From Streptomyces albiflavescens (GTDB lineage Bacteria; Actinomycetota; Actinomycetes; Streptomycetales; Streptomycetaceae): a DNA stretch of 64,000 nt. The DNA lies in contig NZ_BMMM01000034.1 in assembly GCF_014645835.1 (NCBI RefSeq), positions 1 to 64,000 on the forward strand, read 5' to 3'. This document shows positions 7,241 through 15,814 of this stretch, piece by piece. A program made the translations under genes and the position numbers. The notes beneath the pieces are model-generated. The model had not been told where the DNA came from and did not search any database. It saw only the letters and a program-made list of their open reading frames with translations. The first letter of the stretch is position 1. Every line of letters begins with the position of its first letter.

Positions 7241-8282
7241 GGATGGGCTCCTCTATGAGCAGTTGCTTCACCCGCGGGGCGACTTCGCGGCCCAGCAGCT
7301 CGATGGTGCGGGCCCGAGCCTCGCGGGGCAGGTTCATGACGTCGTACTTGAGGTCGAAACGGCTCAGGCGCAGGTCGCGGGCCATCGTGGCGATCTTGCG
7401 GGCGACGGTCTCGGGTGAGCCGACGAAGAGTGCGCCCGACTCGACTTCCGCCATGTAGCGCTCACGAGTCGGCTGGTAGAACCCGCGCTCCTTGGCGAGT
7501 TGGGCCACGACCGGCTGCCAGTACGTCCACCAGGTCTCGACCGCCTCCTCGTCGGTGTCCGCGACGAGCCCCAGTGAGTGCTGGGCGACCGGCGGACTGG
7601 CGTGCCCGAGCTGTTCGAGTGTGCGGTGGTAGAGCTCGACATGGCCGGCGAAGCGCTGGGGGCGGCCGCCGATGATGGCCAGCATGAGCGGCAGGTCGTA
7701 ACGGGCCGCGCGGACCACGGAGTTCGGGCTGCCGCCCACACCGATCCAGGTGGGGATGCCGCCCGGTGGCATCCGGGGATGCAGCTGCTGCTCGACGAGC
7801 GGCGGCCGGAACTCCCCCGACCAGGTCACCGTCTCCTCGCGCTGGAGACGCATGAACAGGTCGAGCTTCTCCTCGAACAGCTCCTCGTAGTCGGCGAGGT
7901 CGTAGCCGAACAGCGGGAACGACTCCGTGGCCGATGCTCGCCCGAGCACGAGCTGGGCGCGCCCGTTCGAGACGGCGTCCAGGGTGGAGAACTCGTGGTA
8001 CAGCCGCACCGGATCGTTCGTGCTCAGCACGGTCACCGAGGTGCCGAGCCGGATGCGTTCCGTCGCCGTGGCGATCGCGGCGAGCAGGACGGGGGTGGCG
8101 CTGTCGTTGTGGCCGGCGCGGTAGTGCTCACCGACGCTGAACACATCGAGCCCCACCGCTTCGGCGAGCTTGGCCTCCTCGACGATCAGGCGAACGGTCT
8201 CGGCATCGCTCAGTGTGCCGTCGCCATCGGTCGCGACCTCCCCGAACGAGTTGAGCCCCAGTTCGAAGCCTTGGGCCGTCAT
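7233..8282 (-). CDS. LLM-class flavin-dependent oxidoreductase, paralogue of the next gene
   Basis: 349 residues from ATG 8282, chosen because GGGAGG lies just upstream; a longer frame to 8342 would run into the operator. It shows the same luciferase-like blocks as its neighbour (DVFSVGEHYRAGH, ERIRLGTSVTVLSTNDPVRLYH, GRASATESFPLFGYDLADYEELFEEKLDLF), so the two arose by duplication. It is the first gene of the minus-strand operon. Its promoter is embedded in the marR operator (8331-8371). Confidence 0.88.
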   Translation of the reverse strand: MTAQGFELGLNSFGEVATDGDGTLSDAETVRLIVEEAKLAEAVGLDVFSVGEHYRAGHNDSATPVLLAAIATATERIRLGTSVTVLSTNDPVRLYHEFSTLDAVSNGRAQLVLGRASATESFPLFGYDLADYEELFEEKLDLFMRLQREETVTWSGEFRPPLVEQQLHPRMPPGGIPTWIGVGGSPNSVVRAARYDLPLMLAIIGGRPQRFAGHVELYHRTLEQLGHASPPVAQHSLGLVADTDEEAVETWWTYWQPVVAQLAKERGFYQPTRERYMAEVESGALFVGSPETVARKIATMARDLRLSRFDLKYDVMNLPREARARTIELLGREVAPRVKQLLIEEPIHV

Positions 8283-8330
8283 GGACGCCTCCCTGTAGCG
8301 CTCCCCGGCCGTGCGGCACGGCCAGGTTCG

Positions 8331-8371
8331 TTGACACGTCAATCAATACGCCCATATGATTGACGTGTCAA
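8331..8371. promoter_or_regulatory. Divergent promoters overlapped by a perfect MarR-type double operator
   Basis: The 14-bp arms TTGACACGTCAATC (8331-8344) and GATTGACGTGTCAA (8358-8371) are exact inverted copies 13 bases apart. Each arm contains its own near-palindrome, TTGAC-N2-GTCAA. On the plus strand TTGACA (8331) is followed after 18 bases by TATGAT (8355-8360). On the minus strand TTGACA (8371 to 8366) is followed after 17 bases by TATTGA. Both -35 boxes therefore lie inside an operator box. Inferred: MarR dimers at both boxes repress both directions until a ligand is bound. Confidence 0.85.
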
Positions 8372-8391
8372 CTACAGAGGGCGGCGACATC

Positions 8392-8865
8392 ATGACAGGG
8401 CAACGGAAGGCACTTCCCACCGCTGAGGAATTGCGAATCTGGCGGGACTTCATCGAGACGACGGAAGCGCTCCGTTCCGAGCTCTCGTCACGCCTGCAGA
8501 GCGAGTCCTCCTTGTCGCCGGGCGACTACGCCGTGCTCCTCGCACTGCGAGAGGCGGAAGGGCGGCGGCTGCGCCCCTCCGAACTGGCGGCCCGCATCGG
8601 CTGGCAGCGCAGTCGACTCTCGCACCAGATCGGGCGCATGGAGCGGCGAGGACTGATCCGGCGTGAGGAGTGCATCACCGACAGCCGAGGCGCCGAGGTG
8701 GCACTCACACCCCAGGGCTCGGAAGCGTTCCGGAACGCGTCCCTGCCCCATCTGCGAGCCGTACATGAGCTGTTCGTGACGCCTCTCACGCCGGAACAGC
8801 TCGCCGCGGCCGAAGAGATCGCGAGGGCGCTTCGAGCCCGCCTGAAGGTGCCCCGCGACACCTGA
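8392..8865 (+). CDS. MarR-family transcriptional regulator
   Basis: 157 residues. The winged helix-turn-helix is clear: LRPSELAARIGWQRSRLSHQIGRMERRGLI, then a wing REECITDSRGAEVALTPQG. ATG 8392 is preferred over an in-frame ATG at 8356, because the latter lies inside the operator and the -10 box while GAGGGCGG precedes 8392. It is divergent from the two LLM oxidoreductases and probably autoregulates while controlling them. This gene arrangement is typical of sensors of phenolic or quinone-like compounds, but the ligand is not known. Confidence 0.92.
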   Translation: MTGQRKALPTAEELRIWRDFIETTEALRSELSSRLQSESSLSPGDYAVLLALREAEGRRLRPSELAARIGWQRSRLSHQIGRMERRGLIRREECITDSRGAEVALTPQGSEAFRNASLPHLRAVHELFVTPLTPEQLAAAEEIARALRARLKVPRDT

Positions 8866-9031
8866 GGAGGACTCCCCGCCCACCGGCCGGGACTGTGTAC
8901 AACGTCCGGACCCATACAGGCGAGCCGGCCGGCGTCGAGGCGGAAGCGGCCCGGACCTGGGGGAGTGTGCTCGCATCACGATCCCTGGACAAGCACTTGA
9001 CGCCATCCGTGACGGCAACCGAGGAGGAGTA

Positions 9032-9337
9032 ATGGAACCCCTGGTAACGGACAATCCGGACCAGTCGCGCTTCGAAATCTTCGAAGCGGAGGAGATGGCC
9101 GGTTTCGCCCAATATCACCGTTACAAGGATGAGATCGCCTTCATCCACACCGAGATCGATCCCCGCTTCGAGGGACGCGGCCTGGCGGGGAAACTCGCTC
9201 GGGCAGCCCTCGACGCGGCCAGGGAGCAGGGGCTTGCCGTGCTTCCGTTCTGCCCGTACATCCGTGGCTGGATTTCCAAACACCCCGAATATGTCGACCT
9301 GGTGCCCGAGGGTGAGCGCGCCCGGTTCGGGCTGTGA
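9032..9337 (+). CDS. YjdJ-type GNAT N-acetyltransferase
   Basis: A 101-residue minimal GNAT protein. It matches the small GNAT family: RFEIFEAEEMAGFAQYHRYKDEIAFIHTEIDPRFEGRGLAGKLARAAL holds the acetyl-CoA loop (R-G-x-A/G type EGRGLAGKL), and LPFCPYIRGWISKHPEY is the conserved C-terminal block. A GAGGAGG ribosome site precedes ATG 9032. The substrate is unknown for this family. It stands alone between marR and a broken OsmC gene. Confidence 0.88.
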   Translation: MEPLVTDNPDQSRFEIFEAEEMAGFAQYHRYKDEIAFIHTEIDPRFEGRGLAGKLARAALDAAREQGLAVLPFCPYIRGWISKHPEYVDLVPEGERARFGL

Positions 9338-9376
9338 GCCGGTTGATCCCCGAGATGACGGAGACACACGGCCGGC

Positions 9377-9604
9377 GCGGCCATCACCTACGTGCGGGCA
9401 GCTGCGGCCGTCGTCACCAGTAGCGATACCGACTACCGGGTGGACATACGGGCCGGCCGACACCCGGTCGCCGCCGACGAGCCCGTCGCGGTCGGTGGCG
9501 CCGACACCGCGCCGTCCCCCGTGGGCCTCTTGCTGTCCGCACTGGGCTCCTGTACGGCCATCACCCTGCGGATGTACGCCCAGCGAGGCAGCCGGCATCC
9601 CAGT
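9377..9604 (+). pseudogene. Truncated OsmC-family peroxiredoxin-like gene
   Basis: The frame reads AITYVRAAAAVV...YRVDIRAGRHPVAADEP...PVGLLLSALGSCTAITLRMY, the N-terminal half of OsmC/Ohr-type proteins including the first redox Cys (LGSCTAIT). After about residue 75 the similarity stops, the frame runs on into the antisense of the next gene, and the second redox Cys is absent. GTG 9392 is the only usable start, and the homology begins before it. The gene has lost its 3' half. Confidence 0.6.
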
Positions 9605-9658
9605 CATGCGGTCACCCAGCCGCCGACGTCGCCCGTGAGCGTCAGGAGCGCCAGGTCC

Positions 9659-11863
9659 TCAGCGGCGCCGCCTGCCGCCCTGTCTGCCGTTCTTTCGGTG
9701 GCCGCGCTGCTGAACAAGGCCGACGTGGACCTTGCGCTCCCGGGGCACACGCGCGGCGAGAGCCTGAAGGTCCGCGAGGCCCTCCCGGTCCGGGTGACCG
9801 GAGGCCAGAGCGGCCCGGAGGGCCTCTTCGGCCTCGCGACCCTGTTGGCGTAGTACCTCGCTCACGCCGTCGGCGCCGGTCGCCTCACAGAGCTGCAACA
9901 GGCTTTCAGCGACCATCAGCAGGCTTTCCGGCTCCGTGAGGTCCTCGGGGGTGAGAATCTCCCGGCGGGCCAGGAGGCTCAGCGCCGTGGGAGCCAGCGA
10001 CGGGTCCGAACGCAGGCTTCGCAGCAGGAACTCCCCGTCGTCGAGCGTCGAGACGAGGACGTCCAGCATGGCCTCGGCCCGGGTACGGAACGGCATGGTC
10101 CGCACCCCGCAGACGAGCTGCTCCAGCGCCGCGGACCGGTCGCCGTGGACGGCGATCCACGCGGCGAGCTCCGCCCGGGCGGACTCCGGATCGTAGTGAT
10201 CGGCGAGGACGCCCAGCAAACCGGCCGGCGAGGCCTGGGCAAGCTCGCCGATCAAGGGCGCATCCCGGCCTTCGGCCAGCAGCCGACGGCGCACGGAGTC
10301 CGTTCCGAGGTCAGTGAGACGGATCAACTCGACCGGGCCCGAGCTCAGTTCGGACTTCATTTTCCGGGCCCACAGGGTGGCCTCGTCATCCAGCAGAGCG
10401 TCGCTCAACAGGGCGTCATCGGGCGGGGCGCCGTCCAACTGGGCGTCACTCGACAAAGTCCCGCCCGGCAGGGCGTCGTCCAGCAGCCCGGCAAGTCCGG
10501 TCGGCATCCCTGGCAGTATGCCGGACGGCGTCTCAAAGTCGTCATCGTCCTCGGTGGGTACTCCGGCCCACCCCTCGAGGTCGTTCTCGCTCATCGCCGG
10601 AGCCGCAAAGACAGGGTCGGCCATCCCCTGGTGGCACTCGATCGCCCCCAGGTCCTCCAAAACACCCAGCACGGTGCGCAGATCGTCATCGGCCTGTTCG
10701 AACCCGATGGACCCCGTGGCGAAGACCTCGGGCAGGAAGCTCGAGCGGTAGGCGAGGTGGACGGTGTCCCGCAGCCGGGGCCAGGGCATGGGGTACGGCA
10801 GGCTGTAGAGGGTTGCCAGTACGTCGGGCAGGACGACGTCGTACATGTCGTACTCGTCGAACAGCACGGATCCTCCGTACCTGCCGCTACGCCCGCCCCT
10901 CACTGGGCTCGGCAGCTCACGGAACGCGTCGAATGCGCGCCGCCACAGTGCAAGCGGGTCGTTCAGCACAGGCTCGGCCTTGGCCACGGCGTACAGCCTC
11001 CCCTTGGCGACTCGTATCAGCCTGGCCTTCTTCGCCCACTCCACAAGGAGGTTGAGGCGCGACAGTTCCGCGGACGAGCGGACCGAGTCCGTGTCGTCTC
11101 CGGTGTCCAGCCGTTCTACGAGTTCCCGGGCATCTGACAGACGCAGTCTGCCGGAACCGGTGAGCGTTCTGCGGTCGCGCCCCGCCCACTCGGCCAGGCC
11201 GCGCAGCTGCCGCAGGACCGGCGACCGGCCGGCCTGCTCTCGCAGGACGTCGTCGCCCGGGAGCGCGACCGGAAGCTGCGGCTCGGACCGTACGGGCCCG
11301 GAACTCCGCATGTGCCGCTCGACGATGGTCTGAAGCACCTTCGGGTCGTAGGGCACCTCGCCACCCTGTGCCCGCCCCACGAAGTCCTGCAACGCCTGCT
11401 CGTCGTGGACGTCGACGCCCTGCTCAGCGGCAGTAGTGATCCAGAACTTCGCCAGGCCCCAGAGGCTGCGGTCGGCCATCGCCTCCGCGTAGCGGGGCGC
11501 CGCCGCGTCGACGGCCTCCAGCACCTCGGGCAGGGACGCCCCTCGGGGATCGGCGAGATGGACGTCGTCCAGATACCGCAGCAGGCACCGCAGAGTGCCC
11601 GGCGCATCGGCGGACTGCTCGTCGGGGAGTACGGTCACCGTCCGCGGAACCCAGTCGAGCAGGAACTCCTCGATGTACCGCTGGTCCCACAGTCCCAGCC
11701 TGCCGTCCGGCGTACCGAGATGGCGGTAGTCCAGCGCGGCTTCGACGACGTACGGATCGGCGTCGATCCCGTTCTCCCTGGCCCACCGTTCGAACCTGCG
11801 GACAAGAAGACCACGAACGGCCTCGTACTCGTTCTCCTCCGCGGGATTGAAGATCATCCGCAT
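9659..11863 (-). CDS. Conserved hypothetical protein, 734 residues
   Basis: A long intact frame with strong coding bias starting ATG 11863 or 11857. I do not recognise a catalytic domain. It is largely helical, acidic and soluble, without a signal peptide or membrane segment. An N-terminal part (YVVEAALDYRHLGTPDGRLGLWDQRYIEEFLLDWVPR) is followed by winged-helix-like stretches (SAELSRLNLLVEWAKKARLIRVAKGRLYAV). A low-complexity Asp/Leu/Ala spacer near residue 470-505 (DDALLSDALLDD) separates a C-terminal helical repeat region. It is a single gene with no operon partner, and a function is not inferred. Confidence 0.7.
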   Translation of the reverse strand: MRMIFNPAEENEYEAVRGLLVRRFERWARENGIDADPYVVEAALDYRHLGTPDGRLGLWDQRYIEEFLLDWVPRTVTVLPDEQSADAPGTLRCLLRYLDDVHLADPRGASLPEVLEAVDAAAPRYAEAMADRSLWGLAKFWITTAAEQGVDVHDEQALQDFVGRAQGGEVPYDPKVLQTIVERHMRSSGPVRSEPQLPVALPGDDVLREQAGRSPVLRQLRGLAEWAGRDRRTLTGSGRLRLSDARELVERLDTGDDTDSVRSSAELSRLNLLVEWAKKARLIRVAKGRLYAVAKAEPVLNDPLALWRRAFDAFRELPSPVRGGRSGRYGGSVLFDEYDMYDVVLPDVLATLYSLPYPMPWPRLRDTVHLAYRSSFLPEVFATGSIGFEQADDDLRTVLGVLEDLGAIECHQGMADPVFAAPAMSENDLEGWAGVPTEDDDDFETPSGILPGMPTGLAGLLDDALPGGTLSSDAQLDGAPPDDALLSDALLDDEATLWARKMKSELSSGPVELIRLTDLGTDSVRRRLLAEGRDAPLIGELAQASPAGLLGVLADHYDPESARAELAAWIAVHGDRSAALEQLVCGVRTMPFRTRAEAMLDVLVSTLDDGEFLLRSLRSDPSLAPTALSLLARREILTPEDLTEPESLLMVAESLLQLCEATGADGVSEVLRQQGREAEEALRAALASGHPDREGLADLQALAARVPRERKVHVGLVQQRGHRKNGRQGGRRRR

Positions 11864-12073
11864 GGTTTCCCGCTCTTGTCTTCGTAGGGCTTTGTCTCGT
11901 TGCCCACGCTACCGGCCGTGACGAACAAGCCGGTCCCAGAACCGACAGGACGCCGAGAACAGGTGCGGCAGTGCTGCCGCGGGTACTCACCACGCAGGCG
12001 CACTGGTTCTCTGTGCCGTCCCCCGTCAGGCGCACCACACCTGATGCGTCACGGTGCGAGCGGAACAACCGTC

Positions 12074-12143
12074 GAGGACAGGGTGGGCGGCACCCTGGAG
12101 GAAGAGAAGAGGACAGGGTGGGCGGCACCCTGGAGGAAGAGAA
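12074..12143 (+). repeat. Perfect 35-bp tandem duplication with internal hairpins
   Basis: Two identical 35-base copies (12074-12108 and 12109-12143) lie directly upstream of the MJ1316/2H gene. Each contains CAGGGTG-GGCGG-CACCCTG, a 7-bp stem with a 5-base loop. The second copy ends 26 bases before the ATG, so the tandem hairpins lie in the 5' leader and could affect its expression. This is an inference. Confidence 0.9.
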
Positions 12144-12169
12144 GGTGTGAAGGCGGGAGAGGAGGCGTG

Positions 12170-13084
12170 ATGCAGACCAGCGACGAGATCTATCACCGGG
12201 TCCGCTGGGACCCGCGGTTCGACCCGGGCCGGTTCGTGCTGGGGATCAGCCAGCGCGGGGATGCCGTCAAACGCATCCCGCTGTCTTCCTTCGTGCCCGG
12301 GGGCGACATCCCGTGGCACCGGGTGGTGTTCATCGAGGCGGACGGCGAGGTGGTCTGGGACCGGGCCACGGGTGTGGACCGCATCGACGCGTCGCGCTCC
12401 GGCCGGGTGCGGGACCCGCAAGCGGACCTGAGCTTCGACACGGTCTCCGGCAGGGGCGAGCCCGCCGGCGTCCTCGACATGTCCCCGACGGCCCGCACGG
12501 CGGTGGCCTGGATCCCGCCCGCGGAGCTGTGGCCGCCGATCCAGGACATCCGCCGGGACTACGATCCACAGATCCACCGCTGGCCGCCGCACGTCAATGT
12601 GCTCTTCGGCTTCGTGCCGGAGTCCGACTTCGAGCGGGCGGCCCCGCTGCTCGCCGCGGCGACGGCCGAGACGCCGGTCTTCACCGCCCGGCTGGACGGG
12701 GTGCGCACCTTCCGGCACAGGGCGTACTTCACCGTGTGGCTCGACCCGACGGCTGCCGGCGAGGCGCCGTGGGCGGACCTGCACCGCGTACTGCAGCAGC
12801 GGTTCCCGCGCTGTCGTGGGCCCGCCAAGAGCTTCGCCCCACATCTGTCCCTGGGCCGGACCCGGGATCCGCGGCGAGTCACCGCCGACTGCGCCACCCG
12901 GCTCGACGTCATGACGGCGACAGTCTGGGAACTCGTCCTGCTCTCACGCAGAGGCGACGGGCCGATGCGGCCGCGGGCCACGGTCGCCCTGCGCACGGGA
13001 GAAGTCCGCCGGCTGCCCGCGCCTGCCCCCGAAGCGCCGGGCCCGGACGACACGGCCTGGCTCTCCGAGATCACCGACAGGTGA
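12170..13084 (+). CDS. RNA-repair-type fusion: MJ1316 (DUF504) domain plus 2H phosphoesterase
   Basis: 304 residues from ATG 12170 (GGAGAGGAGG upstream). Residues 1-80 match the MJ1316/DUF504 domain (EIYHRVRWDP...FVLGISQRG...IPLSSFVPGGDIPWHRVVFIEADGEVVWDR), proposed to recognise cyclic-phosphate RNA ends. From about residue 105 onward comes a 2'-5' RNA ligase-like 2H domain with both signature histidines: HVNVLF (about 141) and HLSLGR (about 224). Inferred role: processing of 2',3'-cyclic phosphate RNA ends. It is cytoplasmic, monocistronic, and preceded by tandem leader hairpins. Confidence 0.85.
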   Translation: MQTSDEIYHRVRWDPRFDPGRFVLGISQRGDAVKRIPLSSFVPGGDIPWHRVVFIEADGEVVWDRATGVDRIDASRSGRVRDPQADLSFDTVSGRGEPAGVLDMSPTARTAVAWIPPAELWPPIQDIRRDYDPQIHRWPPHVNVLFGFVPESDFERAAPLLAAATAETPVFTARLDGVRTFRHRAYFTVWLDPTAAGEAPWADLHRVLQQRFPRCRGPAKSFAPHLSLGRTRDPRRVTADCATRLDVMTATVWELVLLSRRGDGPMRPRATVALRTGEVRRLPAPAPEAPGPDDTAWLSEITDR

Positions 13085-13184
13085 GGCACATAGCCACGGC
13101 AGAGATTGCCCGGCCCAGACCAGGCCGCGTCCGCTCTCATCGGTTTAGGCGGTACGGAGGACCTGTGGGGGCCTCGTACGCCGC

Positions 13185-13465
13185 CGGTCCGACCTGGTGT
13201 TCGCCACCATCCACATGATCTTTGTCAACGCCCATGCGGACGGCAGGTTCCTCGACGAGATCGCCACGCGCGGTGTCCCCTACATCCTGGTCAACCGCCG
13301 CGCGGGCGCCCACCCCTCGGTGACCTGCGACGACTGCCTCGGCGGCCGACCGGCCGCCGAACACCTCCTCGCCCTCGGCCACCGCAGGCTCGCCGTGATC
13401 GCGGGCGAGCCCCACCCCGGCACCAGTACAGACCGCGCCGCAGGCTTCGTGGACCGCTGGGAGCC
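13185..13465 (+). pseudogene. LacI-family regulator fragment (ligand-binding domain)
   Basis: The frame contains DEIATRGVPYILVNRRAGAHPSVTCDD, then GGRPAAEHLLALGHRRLAVIAGE, the middle of a LacI-type periplasmic-binding-like domain (VNR....V..D...G...A..HL..LGHRRIA.I.G). The N-terminal HTH and the C-terminal third are missing, and after about 13465 the frame no longer resembles the family. A second short frame at 13496-13640 (MLHRALLKRGMRHIVRYDDENG) looks codon-biased but was not identified. Confidence 0.65.
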
Positions 13466-13638
13466 CAGCAGCCCAGCTGCGTCGACAACGCGCACATGCT
13501 GCATCGCGCACTTCTGAAGCGCGGGATGCGCCACATCGTCCGGTACGACGACGAGAACGGCGTCGTCACCGCCGCCTTGACTCCCGGTTCCTGGGAATGT
13601 GAGCGATATGTGATCGCGCAGTGGCTGGCTGGGGAGCG

Positions 13639-14058
13639 TCAGCCCAGCCCCAGTCGGGGTATCTCCCGTCCCGGGGAGCGGTCCATCACCATCAGCAGGC
13701 CGGCCTCGCGAGTCCTGTCGTAGGCGGCCTCGTCTATGACGCCCAGCTGGAACCAGACCGCCTTGGCGCCGATCACCACAGCCTGATCGGCGACGCCTCC
13801 GGCGAGGGCGGAGTTGACGAACACGTCCACCACATCCACCGGGAAAGGGATCTCCGCAAGGGTGGCGTAGCCCTGCTCACCGTGCACCGTCTCGGCCTTT
13901 GGGTGCACGGGCACCACCCTCTTGCCGATGCGCTGCAGCTTCTCGGCCACGCGGTAAGCGGCCCGTTCGGGGTTGTCGGACAGGCCCACCACGGCCCAGG
14001 TGTCTCCGGCGGCGGTGAGAATCTTCCCTATTGTCGCGTCATCGCCATAAATCGTCAT
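13639..14058 (-). CDS. CoA-binding domain protein (YccU-like)
   Basis: 139 residues from ATG 14058 (AGGGCGG upstream). The Rossmann-like CoA-binding fold is evident: TWAVVGLSDNPERAAYRVAEKLQRIGKRVVPVHPKAETVHGEQGYATLAEIPFPVDVVDVFVNS, then AKAVWFQLGVIDEAAYDRTREAGL and the conserved end MDRSPGREIPRL. Proteins of this family bind CoA thioesters; the physiological role is uncertain. It is monocistronic. Confidence 0.88.
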   Translation of the reverse strand: MTIYGDDATIGKILTAAGDTWAVVGLSDNPERAAYRVAEKLQRIGKRVVPVHPKAETVHGEQGYATLAEIPFPVDVVDVFVNSALAGGVADQAVVIGAKAVWFQLGVIDEAAYDRTREAGLLMVMDRSPGREIPRLGLG

Positions 14059-14159
14059 GCCCGGCACCGCCCTGCCGTGGTGAGTTCCGCACCAGTTACC
14101 GCCAACCGCCTGATCATGGAGAGTGCCAAGTCCGTGGACGTCGTCAGTCGCATGAGTAG

Positions 14160-14471
14160 ACGCTAACCTGTCGGAATACTGTATGCAATAGTGAAGGCGT
14201 TGCCGCTGCCCTCGACGCCGGCCTCCAGCTGTGCGGGCTGTCGCCCGTGACCGGCACCACACCCATCGCAGCGTCCCTGCCATGGCCTGCACCGATCGGC
14301 GAGAGCAGATCGACTACGCGCCATCCGGCCGTCGAGCAGAGCCTCGGCGACGCTCTCGGGACGCGTGGAATTCGCCACATTTACTCCCTTCGAGACGGAT
14401 GAATGCATAAAAATGGTTCTTCCAAGCCGGTTGCACTCCTCGGGTAACCAGCTCCAGGGATTCAGCGATGA
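14160..14471. other. Intergenic, no gene recognised
   Basis: About 310 bases between the CoA-binding protein and the L,D-transpeptidase. Short frames on both strands show no family resemblance. A plus-strand frame reading AALDAGLQLCGLSPVTGTTPIAA has coding-like GC bias and could be a gene relic. The promoter of the transpeptidase gene presumably lies in the AT-richer stretch 14385-14415. Confidence 0.4.
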
Positions 14472-15731
14472 GTGGCATGGGAGAAGCGTTTGATCACGGC
14501 ACGTAAGCGACGCACCGGGCTGATGGCTACGGCCGGCGTACTCGGCGGCGTACTCGCACTCACGGCCCTCGGCGGGACCAGCAACGCTGCCACCAGCGAC
14601 AACGAACCCGGGAATGACCCGACATCGCAGGCGCAGGTAGATAAGACGGGCGCCCAGGACGCTTCCGACGCCCGAATAAAGATCACGCCCGGGCAAGGTG
14701 CCTACAGCGTCGGGATCAACGACCCCGTCGAAGCCACCGTCAGTAACGGCAAGCTCACCAAGGTGACCATGACCGCCGTCGCGACCGGTGCCGAGATTCC
14801 GGGCGCCCTGTCCGCGGACGGCACGTCCTGGAAGCCGAACGGCCCGCTGGAGCGGGCCACCAAGTATCAGGTCGCCGCAGAGGCCGAGGACGCCGAGGGT
14901 CGCTCCGCCACCGGGAACGCCACGATCACCACGGTCTCCCCGGCCAACGACTTCATCGGGCATCTCTCCCCCGAGGACGGCTCGACCGTCGGCGTGGGCA
15001 TGCCGGTGACGGTCTCCTTCGACAGGGCGATCAGCTACAAGGCCGCCGTGGAGTCGCAGATCCAGGTCAGCTCCAGCAGCGGCCAGCGGGTCGTCGGTCA
15101 CTGGTTCAACGACAACCGCCTGGACTTCCGCCCCGAGACCTACTGGAAGCCCGGCTCCACCGTCACCGTCGAGCTCAACCGCCACGGCATCCAGAAGACG
15201 GTCACGTTCAAGATCGGCCGGAGCCAGATCAGCACCGTCGACGCCAAGACGAAGCAGATGACCGTCGTACGGGACGGCAAGACGATCAACACCATCCCGA
15301 TCTCCTCCGGCAGCCCCGAGCACCCGACGTACAACGGTCAGATGGTCATCTCCGAGAAGTTCAGGCAGATCCATATGAACGGTTCGACCGTCGGCCTCAC
15401 GGAGAAGGACGGCAAGCCCTCGTACGACATCAAGGCCGTACCGCACGCCATGCGCCTGACCGACTCGGGCACGTTCATCCACGGCAACTACTGGGGTGCC
15501 GACTCGGTCTTCGGCAAGGTCAACACCAGCCACGGCTGCGTGGGTCTGAAGGACGTCAGGGGCGGCGGCGACAGCAGACAGCCCGCCGCGTGGTTCTTCA
15601 ACCACTCGATGATCGGTGACGTCGTGATCATCAAGAACTCCGCGGACAAGACCATGTTGGCCCCGGGCAACGGCCTCAGCGACTGGAACATGCCGTGGAG
15701 CGAGTGGGTCGCGGGGAGCGCGACCCACTGA
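14472..15731 (+). CDS. Secreted L,D-transpeptidase (YkuD domain, Ig-like repeats)
   Basis: 419 residues. An N-terminal signal peptide (RKRRTGLMATAGVLGGVLAL...SNAAT) is followed by two Ig-like modules (ITPGQGAYSVGINDPVEATV; LSPEDGSTVGVGMPVTVSFD) and a YkuD catalytic domain from about residue 250. The catalytic His/Cys motif is HGN (about 336) and SHGCVGL (353-359; Cys nucleophile). Such enzymes form 3-3 cross-links in actinobacterial peptidoglycan outside the membrane. GTG 14472 or TTG 14490 may be the start. Length and layout match the usual Streptomyces enzymes. Confidence 0.93.
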   Translation: MAWEKRLITARKRRTGLMATAGVLGGVLALTALGGTSNAATSDNEPGNDPTSQAQVDKTGAQDASDARIKITPGQGAYSVGINDPVEATVSNGKLTKVTMTAVATGAEIPGALSADGTSWKPNGPLERATKYQVAAEAEDAEGRSATGNATITTVSPANDFIGHLSPEDGSTVGVGMPVTVSFDRAISYKAAVESQIQVSSSSGQRVVGHWFNDNRLDFRPETYWKPGSTVTVELNRHGIQKTVTFKIGRSQISTVDAKTKQMTVVRDGKTINTIPISSGSPEHPTYNGQMVISEKFRQIHMNGSTVGLTEKDGKPSYDIKAVPHAMRLTDSGTFIHGNYWGADSVFGKVNTSHGCVGLKDVRGGGDSRQPAAWFFNHSMIGDVVIIKNSADKTMLAPGNGLSDWNMPWSEWVAGSATH

Positions 15732-15774
15732 CGCCACGTCACTCTGCACGCATCTGAACCTGAATCCCTCCCGC

Positions 15775-15809
15775 CAGGCGGCGGCCGACACCATGTCGGC
15801 CGCCGCCTG
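15775..15809. terminator. Perfect 16-bp hairpin after the L,D-transpeptidase
   Basis: CAGGCGGCGGCCGACA (15775-15790) and its exact complement (15794-15809) are separated by a 3-base loop. It lies 44 bases after the transpeptidase stop and at the 3' end of the minus-strand membrane-protein relic, so it may terminate both. Confidence 0.8.
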
Positions 15810-15814
15810 CGGCG

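Noticed and set aside
8356..8391. Upstream ATG of marR
   Set aside because: It lies inside the operator and -10 box, so it cannot be in the transcript from the predicted promoter.
10145..11137. Plus-strand frame of 330 codons opposite the 734-residue gene
   Set aside because: Antisense to a better-biased gene, no motif, no ribosome site.
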